This document shows, piece by piece, positions 22,801 through 33,599 of a DNA stretch of 64,000 nt. How positions within the stretch are numbered: the stretch's first letter is position 1; every line of letters starts with the position of its first letter. The stretch lies in contig NC_081143.1 in assembly GCF_958295425.1 (NCBI RefSeq), positions 18,514,686 to 18,578,685 on the forward strand, given 5' to 3'. The translations under genes and the position numbers were made by a program. The stretch comes from Solea solea (taxonomy: Eukaryota; Chordata; Actinopteri; Pleuronectiformes; Soleidae). The notes below the pieces were generated by a model, which saw only the letters and a list, made by a program, of their open reading frames with translations, did no database searches and was not told where the DNA came from.

Positions 22801-25800
22801 TCAATATCAACTACATATATGTGTTAGTGGCATCCAGGACTGAGCCACGACTGTGCCACGACTGTTCCTTGTTTCACCAGTGGGCCGTGGGTTTCACACA
22901 CTTATCGGGCTGTGACGACTGAGCCTCGTCCTCTGAAGGTGACGACTGAGCGTCGTCCTCTAAAGGCACCTTGTTCTTTGGCCGACGTTTCCTCTTTGGT
23001 GCCCTCTGAAATTTTGTGTCTTTAGCTTCAGGCTGGTTGACCCACTTGCGCTGATAATCACAGTAATAACAGCTCTGGTAGACGGCGAAATAAGGACGGC
23101 GATTGAATTTGCGGCAGCGGCACTTTCTGTCGCACGCTGGGCAGTTACTCATCAGCTGCAGGATGGCCTCCTCGTCAACAATGTACTGTGCAGTTTGTCT
23201 GCAATGGATCAGAAAAGATTTTTACAAATTATAACAAAACTATGGTGGTTTGGTGCAACGTTATCAAATGAATTTTAACAACATACTCAGTCTCACAACT
23301 GTCTGCATCATTTTAATCTGTGTGGTTCAGAATATAAGAGGAATGGGAACCGTTCAACGTTACTTGCTGTGACTCACTTTTCTGTGGTTCGAGGGAACAT
23401 CTCAGAATTTACTTGATTGCCTGGTAATTGAAATACATGGCAAGGCACAATTACATTTTTTTGTCCAAAGATGAACAAGCATTCAAAAACTATTTAACTA
23501 TTATATCGCAATATCAAAATTGCAACTCTATATCGTCTCAAAATTGTCCAGCCCCCCAACCTCAGTAGCGACGAGACTCACCTGTGCTTCTGAGTGTTTC
23601 TTGTGGCATGTCCGACAAGTTGACCTGCATCTGTAAAACACCAAATTGGAGCTGAAACAATTTATCGATTTCCGATTGTTCAAGCTTCTTAAATGTGAAT
23701 ATTTTCTTCATTTCTTTGTTCTGGATAACAAATAAATCATTTAAAAGTTAATCATTTTGGTTTGTGGACAAAACAAGACATTTGAGAACATCATCATTTC
23801 CAGGTTAGACGCACCGATCAACATTTTTGAAAGGTTTTCTGATATTTATGGACCAAACGATTCATCGATGAATCGAGAAAATAATCGATTGTGAAAGTAC
23901 ACACACACACACCCACACACACACAGTACAATACTCTTGTGTCCAGACTTTTTTTGATTTTTGAAGATTTCTGGGGGCCACTGGCCTCTCAGACCTTTTT
24001 TTTTTTTTTAACAGTAAATGTTACACACTACTTGTTCACTACAGCCTTGAGCCTCTGGTGTTTATTTTGTCATTTTGTTCTCCAGTGAAGGTGAAGGAGA
24101 ACGAACTCCTCCCTGTGCTACTGGAGGAGTTGCCCCACCTCCACATTACCCCTCAGGTTCTGGGCAGGATGTGGGAGCAGCAGATGCAGCAGGTGGACAG
24201 ACTCCACACCGCTACATCTTCTCATCAGAGCCGCCAGCGCCGCAAACGCACCGACGAGGTGGGACGGCGGTCATTAAAAGTGAAACGTACAATGGCAGGT
24301 CTATGCCCTGTAAAATATAAGATTGATCTGATGGATATATGAATCTCTGCTTCTCTTCCAGTTGGAAGAGGCACATAGGAAACATGACCTGCTGGTGGAT
24401 CTTGTCAGCAAGGAACAGGACCACAAGAGGCGTCTGGTGAGCATCTGCAGTCCAGCACGTTTCGTAATCTACTGTCTTACAGTGGATGTTTAAAGTGTGA
24501 TGGAATTTTCATACAAGAGAAAACCACTGGAGTCTTGTTTGTCATAACAAGCTTGCTAAAATTTGATCTTCAGAGGGACTTCAAGGAGCGCATCCAGCAG
24601 CAGAAGTCGACACAAAACAGAGTGAAGGAACAGAGGCAACAAGTGGCCCGTGCCAAGAAGTATCACAACGACTACCACGTCCAACACCGCGCTCGACTGA
24701 TGAGGGCACGCACCAAAGAGGAGCAGGTGGGTGATGAACCGCCACACACGTCTTTGTACCACACTTCGAAGACTAAGGCCACAACTGAAAAAACATTCAT
24801 TTTCAAAGCACTATCATCTTAAGAATATTCAGTGTGAAATGTCCAATTGCCAACAGTCTATTGTAGGTGATGTATTTTAGTAAACAGAATTACTATTCTG
24901 ACTGTTTGGTTTATTTTACTTGTCATTGTGGGTGTCAGTATCATTCTGTTTTGTGTCTTTTGGGTGACATTTTGTTGTGAATGTGTGTTGTCTGTTTAGA
25001 TGTTTCGGAATCTGTTCGAAGAAGGTTTAGAGCTGCAGAAAGTCAGGTTGAGGGAACAGAGAGCTTACGCCAAGGAGCAGCAACTGGAACGTCAGAAGCG
25101 ACACCAGGATCACATCAAGTCCATGGAGAACTACTACAAAGACCAAGTACGTGATGCGCACACACACACACACACAGTGTGGTCTATGCAAGAACTTAGC
25201 ATTGCTGATCACAAGATCGTGCCAATATGTTACACCAAAAAACAAGGGGCAAACCATGTTACCACATAGAAGAAGGTAATACTTATACTATGAAACTGTG
25301 TCAACTCAGGACTCAAAGTAGCAGATTTAAATAGCATTTCAAGTGACACAATATCTTTTTTCTTTTTCAGTTTTCACTACTGTCTGAAAAACTTGCACAA
25401 GAGCGACAGGAGCTCCAGGTTCGGAAAAAAGCTCAAGAAAAGGTAAATGTACAACGAAAGGTTTCCGGAATCAAGACCGCTGATATGTTTGAAATCTGTG
25501 GCTTTTTGTCAGATTGTCAAATACTTGTTCAACTTTTGTTTCTTATCGAGTACAGTGCAGGAATCAGGTTTTCCTAATTTATTTCTTAGATCTGTAAACT
25601 GTCAGATAAAGCCTTTAGTCAGGTTGAATATTATTTTGATACTGATCAAGTAGTTGTAGCATGAGGTGACGCTTGATAACCTGTGTGAGTCGTCACTGAT
25701 TCTCCCTCAACCTTCATCAGTTGTTTAACTTGTCATGTTGCAGTAGAGTTGGTCTTTTGTTTTAAATCTGTAGAATTTCTTGAATGCCATTGATTGTTTT

Positions 25801-26066
25801 TGGGTCAAACAATAGGACTCACTTTAAACAATAATGTTCAAATTTGATTGGACAAAGATGTTATATTCATTAGTTTAAATTGATTGCAGGCGCTGCTGAA
25901 GATGAAGCGAGAGCTGCACTCCAGGATGGAGCGTGAGATTGGGGAACTGCAGAAAATCGTTGTCCAGAACGACGAAGACGACTACTTTGAGAACCTGGAG
26001 GTCCAGAGGCTGCGTAATCGGATGCACGCGGCTTCTTTCCAGTACAACACTAGCTATCTGCACTGA
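13810..26066 (+). CDS. cep95: Centrosomal protein of 95 kDa (CEP95/CCDC45)
   Basis: Twenty-one coding exons join without a frame break: 13810-13834, 14891-15019, 15648-15755, 15974-16084, 16845-16965, 17834-17952, 18350-18570, 19478-19541, 19730-19797, 20169-20371, 20480-20591, 20708-20825, 21284-21489, 21873-21968, 22452-22602, 24086-24258, 24362-24436, 24574-24726, 25000-25146, 25371-25442 and 25890-26066. The product has 882 aa; human CEP95 has about 820. Residues 9-125 form the conserved N-terminal calponin-homology-like domain ([32 protein letters not shown]). The middle is low-complexity Ser/Pro with an acidic run ([11 protein letters not shown], exon 10). From about 530 to the end the protein is charged coiled coil, ending at [16 protein letters not shown]95 localises to centrosomes and spindle poles; its biochemical role is little known. 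The ATG in exon 1 is the only start that keeps the phase into DWVDV. Confidence 0.94.
14563..14715 (+). mobile_element. tRNA-derived SINE with L2-type tail
   Basis: An A-box-like GCTCAGTGGTTA (about 14568) and a B box CAAGTTCGACTCC (14616-14628) are followed by GCTTTGGATAAAAGTGTCTG, the conserved 3' tail shared by fish SINEs and L2-type LINEs, and an (ATGTA)n end. It lies in cep95 intron 1. Confidence 0.8.
22874..23630 (-). CDS. 3' exons of a small THAP/transposon-related zinc-module protein, antisense inside cep95
   Basis: Two exons on the - strand, 23630-23582 (49 nt, phase 1 in, 2 out) and 23198-22874 (TGA stop), lie within the cep95 intron at 22603-24085. Read together they give [12 protein letters not shown], then [13 protein letters not shown], then a cysteine module with spacing C-x2-C-x3-C and [13 protein letters not shown] basic stretch ([13 protein letters not shown]), which could serve as a nuclear signal, precedes an acidic Ser-rich tail. 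The block IVDEE to W matches the gene at 30011-33355 over 48 residues without a gap and shares its exon phases. Similar blocks occur in long THAP-domain proteins of fish. The upstream coding exon was not identified. The THAP exon at 27650-27913 is a candidate, but its phase (0) would need one more exon between. Function is unknown. Confidence 0.6.
23648..23895 (-). mobile_element. Degraded hAT-like miniature element
   Basis: The sequence is the reverse-complement relative of the element at 30404-30771: GGAGCTGAAACAATTTATCG at one end, AATCGAGAAAATAATCGATT at the other, and the shared interior TTTGTGGACAAAACAAGACA. It has diverged and target-site duplications are no longer clear. Confidence 0.7.
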
Positions 26067-27649
26067 GCGCGCAAGCAGTGCTGTTTTATGATTCTCTTGA
26101 TCGAGGCTGGATGTATTTTGTATTTTTTGAACTGTCCGATTTGGGTATGGCACACGGAGATCTGAATAGTACCATCTTCTCAGGCAACTTTCTTCAAAAG
26201 ATTTGCACAAGGAAAAAAAAAAAAAAATCAGGCACAGAGAACTTAAACAAGTCCTGATCATTAATTAATAATGAACGGAACACTCAATATGTAGCAAACA
26301 GCTAACTCTTCCTCTCGTCTGAGCTGCTAGACCTGAACTAGAACACACCTTAGACCAAGTCCCCTTCTCTTCCATGGTTTTAAGATTGTTTGAAAGTAGT
26401 TCCCTCACTGTGCAGTCTGTGTTGTTACAATAGCAGGAAATGTGTAAAAATATTCTTCCGCCTGCCAAAATAGGGACCAACGATGCAAAGTTAGTATGAA
26501 TGTCACCTTCAAGATTTTTATTCCCACGTGTGATGTCTTCCTATAACATTTTAACCGTGTCAGCAGATTATTTATTTTTTAACTTTATTGTCATTTCATT
26601 TTGATTCACCTGGTGTTGTGCTGTCTGATCACCAGGGGGCGATGATAATCAGTCTTACGTGACATCGATGTTGATTGTTTTTAACTTGCAGGAACCTTAA
26701 AGGGATAGTTTGCAATTTACTGAAGTGGGGGGTGTATAAGGTACTTAAGCACAGTCCTAGTGTGACATACCGTGGTCAGCATTCTATTTGCGGTCTGTTT
26801 GTCGAGGCAGAACACCAATGAGATTTCCACATTGTTTTGCTGTAAACTGGGACCACAAAGAAATCACGTGTAGCCCAAACAGAGGACCTGACTGAATAAA
26901 CCCATAACAATCTAAATGAACAGTACATTTTGAATGTTTTAAGATTTTCTGTTATTTTAGCTTTTTATCTGGTGCTTTATGGAAGGGGAACTGATTCTGA
27001 AAATGAATTAAAATCAAGTGGATTCATCTTTGAGCCTGAGCAAAACTGCAAACAGACTCGGCCTCTGAGAGAACATCTCAATCACAAACCAAAAAAAACA
27101 GACAATGTACCCTCACAATGGCCGAGTCCAGCCAGACTTTAAATGCTGCAGCCCAATTTAAATTCTGTATATCTTTTTTTTCGCCAAAAAAAACTTAAAA
27201 ACATTCCTCTGATCAATACACAAGTCTATAAGATTCAATATTAAATAACAGTCATGATAACCTTTGGGACAGACGTAAAATGAAAAATTTAGTATACATA
27301 TGCTTCACCAAAAATTTTTTTTACTAGTTTCCAAAGATAAATGTGTTATTCAAACATCAGACACATCATCATCTTATGGATTTTAAGTTTACTCTTCATT
27401 TGACCAAATGGGAAAAATGGGTGAACTTGCCCTTTAATTATGTCTTATTTACAAAACACACTAGCAGTGTTTTGGTGACAGAAGTTGCAAACTGGAGCTT
27501 TAATGGGTACATGGCCCACATGCAGTACCTGCAGGGCCCACCAGAGGGCCGCAGACAACACTTTGGCAATACAGAAAAACAAATACAAAATGAAAACGCA
27601 CTACGGCCTTCATATGTGATTTAGCTCATTTGTTAGGAGTGTGTCTTAC
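26067..27649 (+). other. cep95 3' UTR and downstream spacer
   Basis: The best polyadenylation signal is AATAAA at 26895-26900, giving a 3' UTR of about 0.85 kb; other weaker hexamers exist. From there to the THAP exon I see only AT-rich spacer. No exon that would join the THAP exon to 23630 was recognised on the - strand. Confidence 0.5.
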
Positions 27650-27913
27650 CCGACTGTTGGGGACAGCACTGGTCTTCAGCACGTGTCGGTCCCGCTCGTT
27701 AGCCCTCGGTTCTCTGTAATCCTCCTCACTGAAGTGAGCGCTGCACACGCGGAGTTGTCTCAGTGCGGAACGCGGAGTGTCCGCGGCGACGTTCATGACA
27801 ACAAGCCACATTTTTGTGCAGTCAGTATCGCGTAAGGGGATACGGTGAAACCTGTAAGGTGACCATGACACGTTTTTGTTACCGCAACCCGGAAAAGCAC
27901 ACATACGCACCAT
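27650..27913 (-). CDS. THAP zinc-finger domain, first coding exon
   Basis: An ATG at 27913 opens 88 codons that end with CGG and a GTAAG donor at 27649. The product MVRMCAFPGCGNKN starts a THAP (C2CH) DNA-binding domain: C-x4-C near the start, the conserved Pro (HRIP) and Trp (TKMW), then C-x2-H in RVCSAHFSEEDY, and the AVPN motif that closes THAP domains (KTSAVPNSR). All four zinc ligands are present, so the domain looks functional. THAP domains occur in P-element-type transposases and in domesticated transcription factors. The downstream exons are not certain. The antisense exons in cep95 are the best candidates, which would make the gene overlap the 3' half of cep95. Confidence 0.8.
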
Positions 27914-28380
27914 TTTTCACTAAATCCTCTGATTGGTGTTGTTGTTCACGCACTCCTTTCTTCAGTTGATCTAGAGCGGCGTAGAGATACCCTGAGAAAA
28001 TATAGTGCCGAACAGAAGCGACGACGGTTCGTCTACCAGGACGGTGAATTTAGGTTCAGTCTATTCAAATGGCGGCCCGAGGGCCACATGCGGCCGATCA
28101 CCAACGTATTAGTAGCCCACCATTAACAACTGAAGAAATAACTAGAGAAACACTTTCACTGTCCTCAAAGATTCCTACTGTAGTCTGATAGGTTCGATGG
28201 CAGTGTTAGTTCTTGTGTATTCTGTTAAAGACACTTTCAGAAGTTTGTGGCTCATATGTTTATCTTATTTTAAAGAGAAACAAACACTATTGCTAATCTT
28301 TTTGATCTTATGCATGTTTGTTTCACCTGGGTCAAATATGACAAACACAGGTATGACCAAAATATTTTTATTACTAGTTC

Positions 28381-28436
<56 letters not shown>
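28381..28436. repeat. (TTA)n microsatellite
   Basis: About 17 uninterrupted units of TTA. The resulting open frame with a Tyr run is an artefact. Confidence 0.97.
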
Positions 28437-29109
28437 GCACTTTTTGACATACCTCAGATTACAATTGCACTGGCTTTAAATTTGTCATCACCTTACTGGT
28501 GGCTGAAAATGTCAAGCCCAGCTAAGATTTCTTCTGCCCAACTGAGTTTGTAATTGAATAGTCCTGGTTTGTTATTTAGTTACTTTTTATGCTAGGCTTT
28601 CTTTGATGTCCCCGTTCACAGCTAAACAATCACGTCAACAACAGGTTTGCAATGTTTAACAATAAACAGTAATGACCAATAGTCTCATTAAACATGTGGA
28701 CTCCCTCGTCTTCTCAGGTTACACCATGTCACATTTGAACTGATTTCCTTGAGGGTCAGGCGACTGTATTTTAAACATTTTAACTATGGGCGGGGGTAAA
28801 AGTTGATACAGTGAAATATTGCATTCTTTTGCATGGCGGTATCATATCACTTTTGAGACACCAGGTATCGATTTAACTGGTTACCAACAAACAAACTTTT
28901 TGAAAAGAAAGACAGACATTTCAGTCCACTAGATGGTGCCAAGTGCTCACTCCCACTACAGCTGTTGTGTGAGTAAATCACAACATAGGATTTAGAAAAT
29001 TACTCACAAGTTAGGATTTAGAAAATTACTCACAAGTTATCATTGAGAGTATCTGTGTCCCAGCTGCACATTTAGTTGATGAGAAGGTGTAAAAACTTTA
29101 ACTATCCCT

Positions 29110-29275
29110 CAGGGTTTCTCAATCCTGGTCCTGGAGACCCACTGCCCTGCATGTTTTAGAAGTTTCCCTGCTCCAGCACACCTGATTCAAATGGCCAGCT
29201 CAACAGCAAGCACAGCAAAAGCCTGATAACGACAAATGTATTTGAATCAGGTGTGTTGGAGCATGGAAACTTTTA
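29110..29275. mobile_element. Palindromic miniature element
   Basis: GGGTTTCTCAATCCTGGTCC is the signature end of a miniature element found in many fish. Inside, CTCCAGCACACCTGATTCAA (29171-29190) is repeated inverted as TTGAATCAGGTGTGTTGGAG (29242-29261). The far end of the element appears to be lost. Confidence 0.6.
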
Positions 29276-30010
29276 ATCATATGGTTTGACAACTATACCT
29301 GTGCTAATTGGTCATTTAGTTTCTGCTTGATTACACTGGGGCCTCAAATAATAAAAGGAGGGGAGTTGTTAGAAGATGGACATACCACAATGTATTTGTT
29401 TCTGTCAAATCCACAGGCATCTATCTGCTTTAACTCCAGCAACTGAGATGTTTCTCATGATCTCCATTCACATCAGTCTGCTATTTTCTGACAAGCTTGT
29501 TGACAAAGTTAAACATTGCTCACAGACTTAAAACAAATGATTTTATCAAGCAACTGTGCAATTTTGAACAAAGAGGAACAAGGAAGATCACTTAAAACAA
29601 GGAAATTAACAAAACAACTACAAAAGGAGAATGATCCAAACGTAGTTTTGTTGTGGCCGGGTCATACGTGTAGCGTTTTACGTCTTCAGAGAGCCTTTCT
29701 CTTGCTCGTTCTGAGCTTCCGAGTTGTACACCAGTGAATTTTCCATGGTTACAATCTCCTACGGTGTGTCTTTTGACCAAAACAAAAGTGCACCACCAAC
29801 TGAACTGGGAAGTGTTGTGGTACACAGAGCACACACAGTACAATCCATGCAAACTCAAACAGGAAGTGTGCTCACATTCATCCTCGCAGGGTTAACCACA
29901 GACCACTGCTGAAGTGAGCGGAGTGTTCACCACACAGTTGTCTGATCCGTCAGTCACAGTCCTGTATTATTCACCGACCTCGGCACGTGGGCTGCGTCTT
30001 TTCAGTTCAC

Positions 30011-33000
30011 CTAGAAATCGCTGTCATTGTTGTCGTCGTCGTTGTCCGACAGATTAGTCCACGTGAAGCGGTGTGCACAGAAAAAGCACACCTGGGTGAG
30101 CACGAGCTTCAGTCCCTCCACGCGTTTTCTAACTTTACATTCTTGGCTGCATTTGCGGCATGACCTGAACTGCTGGAGGAGACATTCTTCATCAACAATG
30201 AACTCTGAGGAGCTGAGGGAGTCACACAAAGAGAGGCAACCGTCATTCACATGACATGTTCAAGTCTGCTCTGTTGTTAGGCGTTTTTCCATTATACAGT
30301 TCTAGCACGACTAGGCTCTATTCTACTCGGCTTGGTACCAGGCACGTCTTTTTTTCCACTACTATAAAACTATAGTATAGCTCAACATGAGCAGGGTCAT
30401 CACTAGAGCTGCAACTAATGGTTATTTTCATAATCGATTAATCTGTCAATTATTTTCACGATTAATTGAGTTATCGCTTGGTCCACAAGATGTCAGAAAA
30501 TGTTAAAAAATGTTGATCAGTGTTTGTCAAACCTGGAAATAATGAATAATGTCTTGTTTTGTCCACAAACCAAAAACAAATCAAAACCCTTTTAATGATT
30601 TCTTTGTTATATGGAGCAAAGAAACAAAGAAAATATTCACATTTAAAAAAGGAGCTAAAACAATCAGAAATCTTGATTTGATCATGAGACGCTTCAAACC
30701 GATTAATGGATTATCAAAATAGTTGACAATTAATTTAGTAATCGATTAATCGAGTAATTGCTTCAGCTCTCGTCATCACGAAACTTATTTTATTTGCGAT
30801 ACAAACTAGTAGCGGGCAAATCAGTTGTTTTCAGTGTACTGAATCATTATGACCAGAGAACAGACTCCGTTTGACACAGTCACTGAACTGAAATACGGCC
30901 GATCGGGTTGCGATTCAGCTCACGATCGCCAGTTTTCAGCAGTGCTGTTGCTAAATACACCACAATGCTCTGTTAAATGTTGTGATTTTAGACATTTCCT
31001 TGCTAAATATTGGAGATTAACACATGTTTTCTTGATTTTTAAGTCTTTGTAACTGATCTACATTTTGGCATTGATCGTTTGATTGCTGTCGGACATCACG
31101 CTCATGACTAAGTGATGACACTCTCTGACCAATCAGTGGCCGGCAGTCTGTTGACATCACATTTTAGTATCAGCTCAGCTCACTCAAAAAAAGCACCTGG
31201 TACTATCACTACTGGAAAAAGAGTCGAGCTGAGTCGTGCTAGAACTGTAATGGTGTAAAAGTGCCAATACAGATGAATACAGGGTCATATAGTAGCATTA
31301 CATCAGCATACCTCCCCAAGTCCACCAGGTAGCGTCCATCTCCCACACTTAAAGATGTGCTGTATTCTTCCCCATCATCCTGAATGTCTGTGTATGAAAT
31401 CATTTTAAAATAAAAATACATAAGTGAATGATTTCAGTTCTGAAAGTTAAATCACACAATGCAGATTTCCAGGACTTTGCTAATGTGAAGGCAACTCACG
31501 TTGTTTGGTCATCGTCCGCTGACCTGGACGAGCTGCATCCGACATCTTCAAAACACACAAGCAACACAAACCCATCAGTATGACACCTTCTCTCCTAATA
31601 TTACGACTTCATTCTTGAAAGCTTCGTTGTTTTCCTCATTCTCTTTAGTAAAATGGTGAAATGATATGAACTCAGTTTACAATAATATAAATAAGAGAGA
31701 AGCTGGAACCAGATCATGGTCTTAAAAATTACAAATACTTAAATCAACTGTTAAAAAGAACCCCGGCTATGAAGACATGTAGTTCTTAAAAGATAAAATG
31801 TTAGTATCAGTTATAATAAATTGATATAAAAAACCTTCTTGATGTCTTTGTTTTTATAAAATGTGTAAAAATAGTTTAACTCGCAGGTCGCCATTGTTGT
31901 TGACGTCGCAATGCACTCTGAGTAGCGTCGTCACAAGGTTGCACTGGCAGGCTTCGGGACCCTGTGCAAACTCACATCACTCCCCTTGTTGCCCTTTGAC
32001 TGGAAAATGCATCCAAAAGCAGCACAATGTGTAAGCTTACTCAACTGTAAGCACATCAACAAACACTAGCATCCATAGCTATTCTACCAAGTGCAACCAC
32101 CATACGCCATCGCCCCCAGAGTGCATTGCGCGCGGAAAACATGGCGTCCTACGTATGTCAAAATATGAACTAAATATTATAGATTTCTAAATCAATGGCA
32201 ATATCTTATGTGTTTCTGACAACATATTTAGTACAAGAGAACAATTGTGGCTTATTAGGGCCTATAAGTCCTCATAGCCACGGTTTCTTTTAAGTATTCC
32301 GATTAATTTTATTCACGTTTCAGCTGTTGAAGGGGATTTCTGGTATTCGTTGACCTGAAGCTATGTTTATAAATGTGGTTGTGCACATGAATAATACTTA
32401 GAAAATGTTTCAGAATCGGTCCAGTCGAGGTGCACAATGGCTGTGTTCTGTCTTTTTTGCTGCTCCCTCAAGGCTGAGGTTTTTTTGTAAGTATTTTTCA
32501 TGTACACACCAACATTTATAAACATAGGGCCCAGGTCAAACAAAAAGGCCAGAGTTCCCCTTTAGTCAGACTCATATGTACCTCTCCACTTGAAAACTGG
32601 GCAGGAGAATCACAAGGCTCCTCATCGGGTGATGACATGAATTCATCTTCACACTGGACATTTTTACTAAAGAAACACACAAGAGCAGCAAAAGGACTGA
32701 AGTTAATTTCACCTGCACTTAAGTTTATTTACAAACATTTTCTGTGTGTGTGTGTGGGGGGGGGTTGCTTAGTTTTTTCTTAACATGGTAGCAGGAAGAG
32801 CACAGGTGTTACTGATCACACTGATGATGGTGAGGAAACTAAATGGAACTCAGCCATCACTCATTCAATTATTGGTACCTGAGCACTGAGTGGTGCTGAG
32901 GCCTTATTGATTTTTCTTTGTTGCGTTTTAAATTATGATAACTGCAATTATTTTAAAATTTTGGTCGAAATTTCAGTAACAAAACTTTCTGTGGTTGTTC

Positions 33001-33355
33001 CTGACATACAATATTAATTAATTTTGACACAGATGGGTTTTTTTTTGTACACAACGTTATTTCTGTCACAAAAAAAACGCAGTATAAAACGATTTCACAC
33101 AGATAACAGAACAGAAGCACATCATGTGAAAGTACTAGCGTGGACTTTGTGGTGGCATTAACTTGACATGACATTAACTTAGTGACTGCTGTTGTGACTA
33201 AGCATTATTCAGTCAGATATTGTGTAAACTAACCCTTCATGACGCTGCTCTGGCCCCTCTTTTTCGTGCTCGGGTTCAGACTCTGGCTCGGGTTCGGACT
33301 CTGGCTCGAACTGGTACGGTGCTAACGATGTGGTCCATCCAGATCCAGCAGCCAT
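30011..33355 (-). CDS. Small IVDEE/cysteine-module protein, five exons, function unknown
   Basis: Exons 33355-33234, 32666-32582, 31545-31500, 31387-31312 and 30212-30011 join with GT-AG junctions and matching phases (2, 0, 1, 2) to give 176 aa. The N-terminus is acidic and repetitive (EPESEPEPESEPEHEKE). The middle is polar (SDAARPGQRTMTKQ; SLSVGDGRYLVDLG). The C-terminal module begins FIVDEECLL, continues with C-x2-C-x3-C and then TQVCFFCAHRFTW, and the protein closes with a very acidic tail (SDNDDDNNDSDF). The five cysteines suggest metal binding. The module also appears in long fish THAP-domain proteins, where a transposase-like region follows; here the protein stops a few residues after the Trp. 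Its intron 4 carries nested miniature transposons. It lies downstream of smurf2 on the same strand. I do not know a function. Confidence 0.75.
30280..31265. mobile_element. Non-autonomous DNA transposon (outer element)
   Basis: Terminal inverted repeats of about 32 bp: GGCGTTTTTCCATTATACAG at 30280 with TTCTAGCACGAC following, and the complementary GTCGTGCTAGAACTGTAATG with GTGTAAAAGTGCC at 31233-31265. A second inverted pair (TTGGTACCAGGCAC and GCACCTGGTACTATC) lies inside. No coding capacity is seen. It lies in intron 4 of the IVDEE gene and is itself interrupted by a second element. Confidence 0.75.
30404..30771 (+). mobile_element. hAT-like miniature element nested in the outer transposon
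   Basis: The 368-bp element has ends TAGAGCTGCAACTAATGG and GCTTCAGCTCTC and is flanked by a perfect 8-bp duplication, GTCATCAC, at 30396-30403 and 30772-30779. Eight-bp duplications and CAGAGCTG-type ends are typical of hAT elements. The interior (ATCGATTAAT-rich) is that of a common fish family. Confidence 0.88.
31885..32150. promoter_or_regulatory. Divergent promoter-like inverted repeat inside the IVDEE gene
   Basis: CAGAGTGCATTGC at 32117-32129 and its inverse GCAATGCACTCTG at 31908-31920 resemble the core of ZNF143/Staf sites. Each is followed outward by an ATG: ATGGCGTCC on + at 32141, and ATGGCGACC on - from 31894. A CRE-like TGACGTCG sits at 31901-31908. The + ATG is followed after four codons by a splice-donor-like GTATGT. 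Confidence 0.5.
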
Positions 33356-33480
33356 TTTACTCCCGCGGATGCGTAGCCTTGTCACGTGACTGTTTTTCTC
33401 TTTTTTTTGGAGCCGTGTCACGTGACTGTTTTTTTTTTTTTTTTTTTTTTGAAAAAAAAACGCGGAAGAAGGGGGTGGAG
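33356..33480 (-). promoter_or_regulatory. Promoter-proximal palindromic E-boxes of the IVDEE gene
   Basis: Two perfect copies of the palindrome GTCACGTGAC (33381-33390 and 33417-33426), each followed by a T-run, lie 26-71 bp upstream of the ATG. The motif fits USF/TFE-type bHLH factors (CLEAR-like). The two units look like a short tandem duplication. Confidence 0.55.
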
Positions 33481-33599
33481 TCAGCCGCAGTGGATTAACA
33501 TTTAAAGCGATAGAGCACTCAAATGGTATGATGACGTTAAAAGGCCTCGTCAACTATTTTGATAATCGATCATGTCACATGACACAATGTATGGACAAC

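Larger units (their letters stand above)
27914..30010. other. Spacer between THAP exon and the IVDEE gene
   Basis: No coding exon was recognised. The stretch holds a TTA trinucleotide repeat (28381-28436), a direct repeat of about 27 bp at 28988-29040, and a palindromic miniature element at 29110-29275. Confidence 0.5.

Noticed and set aside
28197..28553. 118-codon frame with a Tyr run
   Set aside because: The run is the translated TTA microsatellite; there is no other protein-like feature.
33209..33553. Upstream extension of the IVDEE gene start (frame continues before the ATG at 33355)
   Set aside because: The extension translates the duplicated CACGTGAC/T-run promoter segment (NSHVTRL repeated), which looks regulatory, not coding.
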